In this document: positions 42,801 through 45,477 of the stretch, piece after piece
Layout of the letters: the number at the start of each line of letters is the position of its first letter
Numbering within the stretch: the first letter of the stretch is position 1
From: Lingula anatina
Lineage: Eukaryota > Brachiopoda > Lingulata > Lingulida > Lingulidae
DNA length: 45,477 bases
NCBI RefSeq assembly: GCF_001039355.2
Contig: NW_019774602.1
Span: 212,535 to 258,011 of the forward strand
Direction of reading: 5' to 3'
Position numbers and translations under genes: made by a program
The notes under the pieces: model-generated
The model's input: only the letters and a program-made list of their open reading frames with translations
What the model was told of the DNA's origin: nothing
Database searches by the model: none

Positions 42801-45477
42801 CAAAAACAAAAAGAAACTAATATTTGCAATAATGTACTGAGGGCAGAACATTATCTACAAAAACTGCCACACTGGTCAGACTTAAGACCTCTCTTAGCCA
42901 TATGGGTAAAATAATGATGCAATTTAAAATTTCTCCTTCTTTAAGCAAAAAAAAAAAAAAAAAAAAAAAGCACCATCCATCATCTTGCCACACCCCCAAC
43001 CCCCCTTAACTTAAAAGTTAACTAACCCTTTAATGAAGTTTTTGAATGTCATCAGATAAACAGCTGACATAATACATAAATAAGTTCTTTAACCTATTAC
43101 TGGACTTGAAAATGTTACAACAGTGACAATGCTACATCCATTTAAGGGGGATATCTGCTGCCCAGGGACTCTTGCCATATCATTGCTCATATAATTGATT
43201 GAGAATAAGTTATCAATCCATCAGTGACCTGAAAATTCTCAAGATGAGGATGCAACTTTCTCATGTTGTAACACTTGAAGGTCCAATAAAAGATGTTACA
43301 AATATTCTTACGTACTTTAAATGGAAAAGATGTGTCTTAAAACAGAAATACTTTTGTACATAAACCAAAGTGCATGACAGACCTTCATTCAAATAAAAAC
43401 CATAAATAAATGAAATTGTGAGATAAAATTAACACTACCATTTCCTTCTTGGATATCTCCTGCAGGAAAGAACAGATGTCCCTTAATATTTTGAAACTAA
43501 AATGCTCTGAGTGAAGACCTTTATTAACTTGTATCTATATTTCTTGGCATTACCTAGAATCTAATAGCTTATTTTCTCCTTTGGTCCAATTAAGTTTGAT
43601 GTCTAAGGATTTTACGAAAAGGTTCAAATGACATTTTCTTAAAAAATTTAAATGTAGTTAAAACACTCCTATTGTATTTTATAGCATCTTTTCATAAATA
43701 ATATATAAGAAATCTTACTTACCACTTGAAGGAGGAGTAAAGTCAAACTCTTCTCCATCTTCTACTTCACTGGAGTCCGATTCTTCATCAGAACCCTGTA
43801 CAGAAAACCCAAGTAAAATTTTATAATTTAAGCTTTATATGACAAGTTTAGAATATCTAAAACAAAATCCTTACAAAAAAGTCTAAATTTCAGGTACTTC
43901 CAAATAAATCTTATAATAAAATTATGTCTAAATTTCAGGTTAAGTGACCAAAATCCATGATTAGTTTTCATTTTCTACCTTTACTGCATGTTATCAAGGT
44001 TTAATAAATTAATTTAAAAAAAACTGATTAACAAATAAACTAAAAAAATTCATGCTAGTCTTTTCTAAGTTAGAATCCATTATCAATATCACATTATCAG
44101 TAACTTTTATCCAATTTTTCTTACCTCTGATGAAGAAGCACTAGGTGCTATATACTCAGCTGCATCAAAGAATTCTGATATAGAAGTGCTCTCTAAGGAC
44201 AGCGATTGGGATAATAATTTGTTGCCCTGGAATTTGAACCAGAAACTCAATTGAACTGGTATAAAATTCATACAAAGTGTAACATCTTTTAAAAGCACTT
44301 AAGCAACGTATGAACACATATAATTATAATCTGAAATTCAACAGAAAAAGATTTTGCAATGTGAGAGAAGAATTTCATTCTCAAAACAGAGACATTGTGA
44401 AACATTTTCACTTACAACACAGTTATAGAATCTAAATACTTCTATGATAATGTATCAGATCACACCAACAGACAGCATTACCATCTCTGACATCATATTA
44501 CAGCCTAGATACAAGGAAACTTACTGCTTATAGCAATAAGTCAGATCAGATCAACTTAGTACGCATTTCAGAAACCATATTTAATTTGCTTATTTTTCCA
44601 TAATCTATATATTTAATCTTCAAACTTCCTAATTTTGATTAGAACTGGAAGTTTTTTTTTATTCCATTCTGAGTAGACTGGTCACAATGGTAATTACCTG
44701 ATCACTGTCAAGGGTGCTCTGAGGAGAGGGCAGGACAGAGAGATCAGACTCTCCATGGATACGGGCTAGTCTTGAACGCAACTCTTTATTCTGCTGATGA
44801 GCCTGGGAAAAGAGACATCTGGGATTACTCATGGATTTATTTAAGTTCGGCACGCAAAGAAGGAATTCATTTGGTCATGAAACCCAATATCTTATTTTAT
44901 ATGCTTAAGCTTTTCAATTTCTACACTTACTTGAACTGTACCTAAACAAAGCAGACTCAGAGGAACACACACTGAGGAAGGTCATAGTAGTACTCAAAAG
45001 GAACAGTTCAAGTAAGTGTAGAAATTGAAAAGTTTTTGTGTATAAAAGAATCAAAAATCTATACAGATGAATTTCCATAAAAAAAACTAGTATCTGTTAA
45101 GTTAAAATAATTACAAATTATACATTTTTGCTTTTTGAATTTGCTTTATTGATTTCTAAACACAAAGTTAATTAAAAAAAAAAAGCAAATGGCAAATAAG
45201 ATCTTCAATTTCAAAAAATTAAAACAAAAGCATGCAAGCTATGTACTTCATCAGTATACTGTATTTGCAGTACTGCAATTACCAGTATGGCATTTAGTTG
45301 AAAACAAAAGAGAAAAAAAACTATTTACCTCACTTAGTGCCTGCCGCAAAGTCTGAATATATGCAGCACTACCTTGCACATTGGCGACACCCGCATCCTG
45401 CTCCAATGCACACTTCAAACGATCTCGCTCAGTGTTCAGGGTTCTCACTAGTGTTTTTAAAGTTTCACCAACTAGAA
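38066..45477 (-). CDS. OSBPL3/6/7-like: oxysterol-binding protein-related protein, ORP3/6/7 class (3' 14 exons; 5' part outside window)
   Basis: Lipid-transfer protein expected at ER-plasma membrane contacts, where the ORD binds sterol or phosphoinositide and FFAT binds VAP in the ER. Exons: 45329-45477 (partial), 44698-44802, 44125-44226, 43723-43795, 42400-42563, 42029-42103, 41565-41702, 40781-40844, 40539-40617, 39987-40122, 39496-39640, 38981-39107, 38381-38503 and 38066-38174. They give 528 residues to TAG. Order: coiled coil (about 1-70), FFAT core EFFDAAE (102-108), an acidic Ser/Glu stretch, then the ORD from about 150. The ORD includes [22 protein letters not shown], the EQVSHHPP fingerprint (split across exons, both His present), [14 protein letters not shown] and IWRPG. 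These match ORP3/6/7 rather than OSBP1 or ORP1/2. The expected PH domain lies beyond 45477. The C-terminal segment, ending in FPKLW, differs from the vertebrate tails I recall. Confidence 0.95.
38381..38503 (-). CDS. OSBPL3/6/7-like: ORP exon (C-terminal helix)
   Basis: 123 nt, phase 2 to phase 2. It encodes [19 protein letters not shown] and a basic RDRRKQRE stretch. Confidence 0.94.
38981..39107 (-). CDS. OSBPL3/6/7-like: ORP exon (ORD end)
   Basis: 127 nt, phase 1 to phase 2. It encodes [17 protein letters not shown] and [13 protein letters not shown]. Confidence 0.95.
39496..39640 (-). CDS. OSBPL3/6/7-like: ORP exon (ORD)
   Basis: 145 nt, phase 0 to phase 1. It encodes [21 protein letters not shown] and CIWRP. 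Confidence 0.95.
39719..39850. repeat. (AT)n tract flanked by a perfect inverted repeat
   Basis: TAAAGTAGAAATTGATATAT at 39744-39763 is inverted at about 39831-39850, with AT repeats inside and to the left. It can form a cruciform. It lies in an ORP intron. Confidence 0.9.
39987..40122 (-). CDS. OSBPL3/6/7-like: ORP exon (ORD)
   Basis: 136 nt, phase 2 to phase 0. It encodes [19 protein letters not shown] and ITCKLTFAK. Confidence 0.94.
40539..40617 (-). CDS. OSBPL3/6/7-like: ORP exon (ORD)
   Basis: 79 nt, phase 1 to phase 2. It encodes [17 protein letters not shown]. Confidence 0.94.
40781..40844 (-). CDS. OSBPL3/6/7-like: ORP exon (ORD fingerprint VSHHPP)
   Basis: 64 nt, phase 0 to phase 1, too short for an ORF scan. 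It starts [12 protein letters not shown]. The His pair contacts the PI4P headgroup in characterised ORPs. Confidence 0.95.
41565..41702 (-). CDS. OSBPL3/6/7-like: ORP exon (ORD)
   Basis: 138 nt, phase 0. It encodes [24 protein letters not shown] and the first residues (EQ) of EQVSHHPP. Confidence 0.96.
42029..42103 (-). CDS. OSBPL3/6/7-like: ORP exon (ORD)
   Basis: 75 nt, phase 0. It encodes [14 protein letters not shown]. Confidence 0.94.
42400..42563 (-). CDS. OSBPL3/6/7-like: ORP exon (ORD start)
   Basis: 164 nt, phase 1 to phase 0. It encodes REKLPAPK and [19 protein letters not shown], the start of the ligand-binding domain and its lid. Confidence 0.95.
43723..43795 (-). CDS. OSBPL3/6/7-like: ORP exon (acidic linker)
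   Basis: 73 nt, phase 0 to phase 1. Ser/Glu/Asp-rich, ending in FDFTPPSS. Confidence 0.9.
44125..44226 (-). CDS. OSBPL3/6/7-like: ORP exon (FFAT motif)
   Basis: 102 nt, phase 0. It contains [17 protein letters not shown] at 44155-44175 fits the EFFDAxE VAP-binding consensus. Confidence 0.94.
44698..44802 (-). CDS. OSBPL3/6/7-like: ORP exon (coiled coil end)
   Basis: 105 nt, phase 0. It encodes [19 protein letters not shown], then a Ser/Pro linker. Confidence 0.93.
44910..45032. mobile_element. foldback element with 30-bp perfect inverted repeats
   Basis: The arms 44910-44939 and 45003-45032 are exact reverse complements (arm starts cttttcaatttctacac), separated by 63 bp. It lies in the ORP intron 44803-45328. 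No ORF and no clear target-site duplication. Confidence 0.8.
45329..45477 (-). CDS. OSBPL3/6/7-like: ORP exon (coiled coil; reaches the window edge)
   Basis: Donor GTAAATAG at its lower end, phase 0. It encodes a Leu/Glu-rich helix ([13 protein letters not shown]). TTCTAG at the very edge could be its acceptor (exon then starts at about 45471), with matching phase. Confidence 0.85.

Noticed and set aside
1-45477. Bacterial operon, CRISPR array, phage or defence system
   Set aside because: All genes are intron-containing metazoan families; no spaced direct-repeat array and no Shine-Dalgarno-linked ORFs.

Overview
This is animal nuclear DNA. All coding content is split into short exons (57-258 bp) with GT-AG introns, the background is A+T-rich, and there are many microsatellites and short foldback transposons. 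The four genes are metazoan families: basement-membrane collagen IV, a Shisa-like membrane protein, an MPP2/MPP6-type MAGUK and an ORP3/6/7-type oxysterol-binding-related protein. The style fits a non-vertebrate animal, probably marine, but the sequence does not fix the phylum. Nothing bacterial, viral or CRISPR-like is present.

Layout. (1) 288-5767, plus strand: the 3' end of a type IV collagen alpha-chain gene, ten exons covering the last part of the Gly-X-Y helix and a complete C-terminal NC1 domain. (2) 5768-8645: the 3' flanks of two convergent genes. (3) 13882-8646, minus strand: a complete three-exon Shisa-like gene with a 3.9-kb first intron. (4) 13883 to about 15400: spacer. (5) about 35575-15407, minus strand: a complete MAGUK gene with L27-L27-PDZ-SH3-GK, 13 constitutive coding exons, one probable cassette exon, a 5'UTR exon and a probable 2.2-kb 3'UTR. 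(6) 35580-36338: the MAGUK promoter and spacer. (7) 45477-38066, minus strand: the 3' fourteen coding exons of an ORP3/6/7-class gene, with coiled coil, FFAT motif and the whole sterol/PI4P-transfer domain. Its 5' part (PH domain) lies beyond the right edge.

The genes form no operon or pathway cluster. Collagen IV builds basement membrane, the MAGUK is a membrane-associated polarity/adhesion scaffold, the ORP is expected at ER-plasma membrane contacts, and Shisa-like proteins act in membrane-protein trafficking. Exon boundaries were set by joining splice sites and checking that reading phase and exon length agree across every junction.

Points worth most attention: an in-frame 57-nt cassette exon that would insert 19 residues in the MAGUK guanylate-kinase-like domain; a cryptic collagen-like exon with its own stop between two NC1 exons; conservation of both sulfilimine cross-link residues in NC1; and several families of foldback/MITE elements, one with an intact target-site duplication. 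I found no convincing previously unknown biological system.
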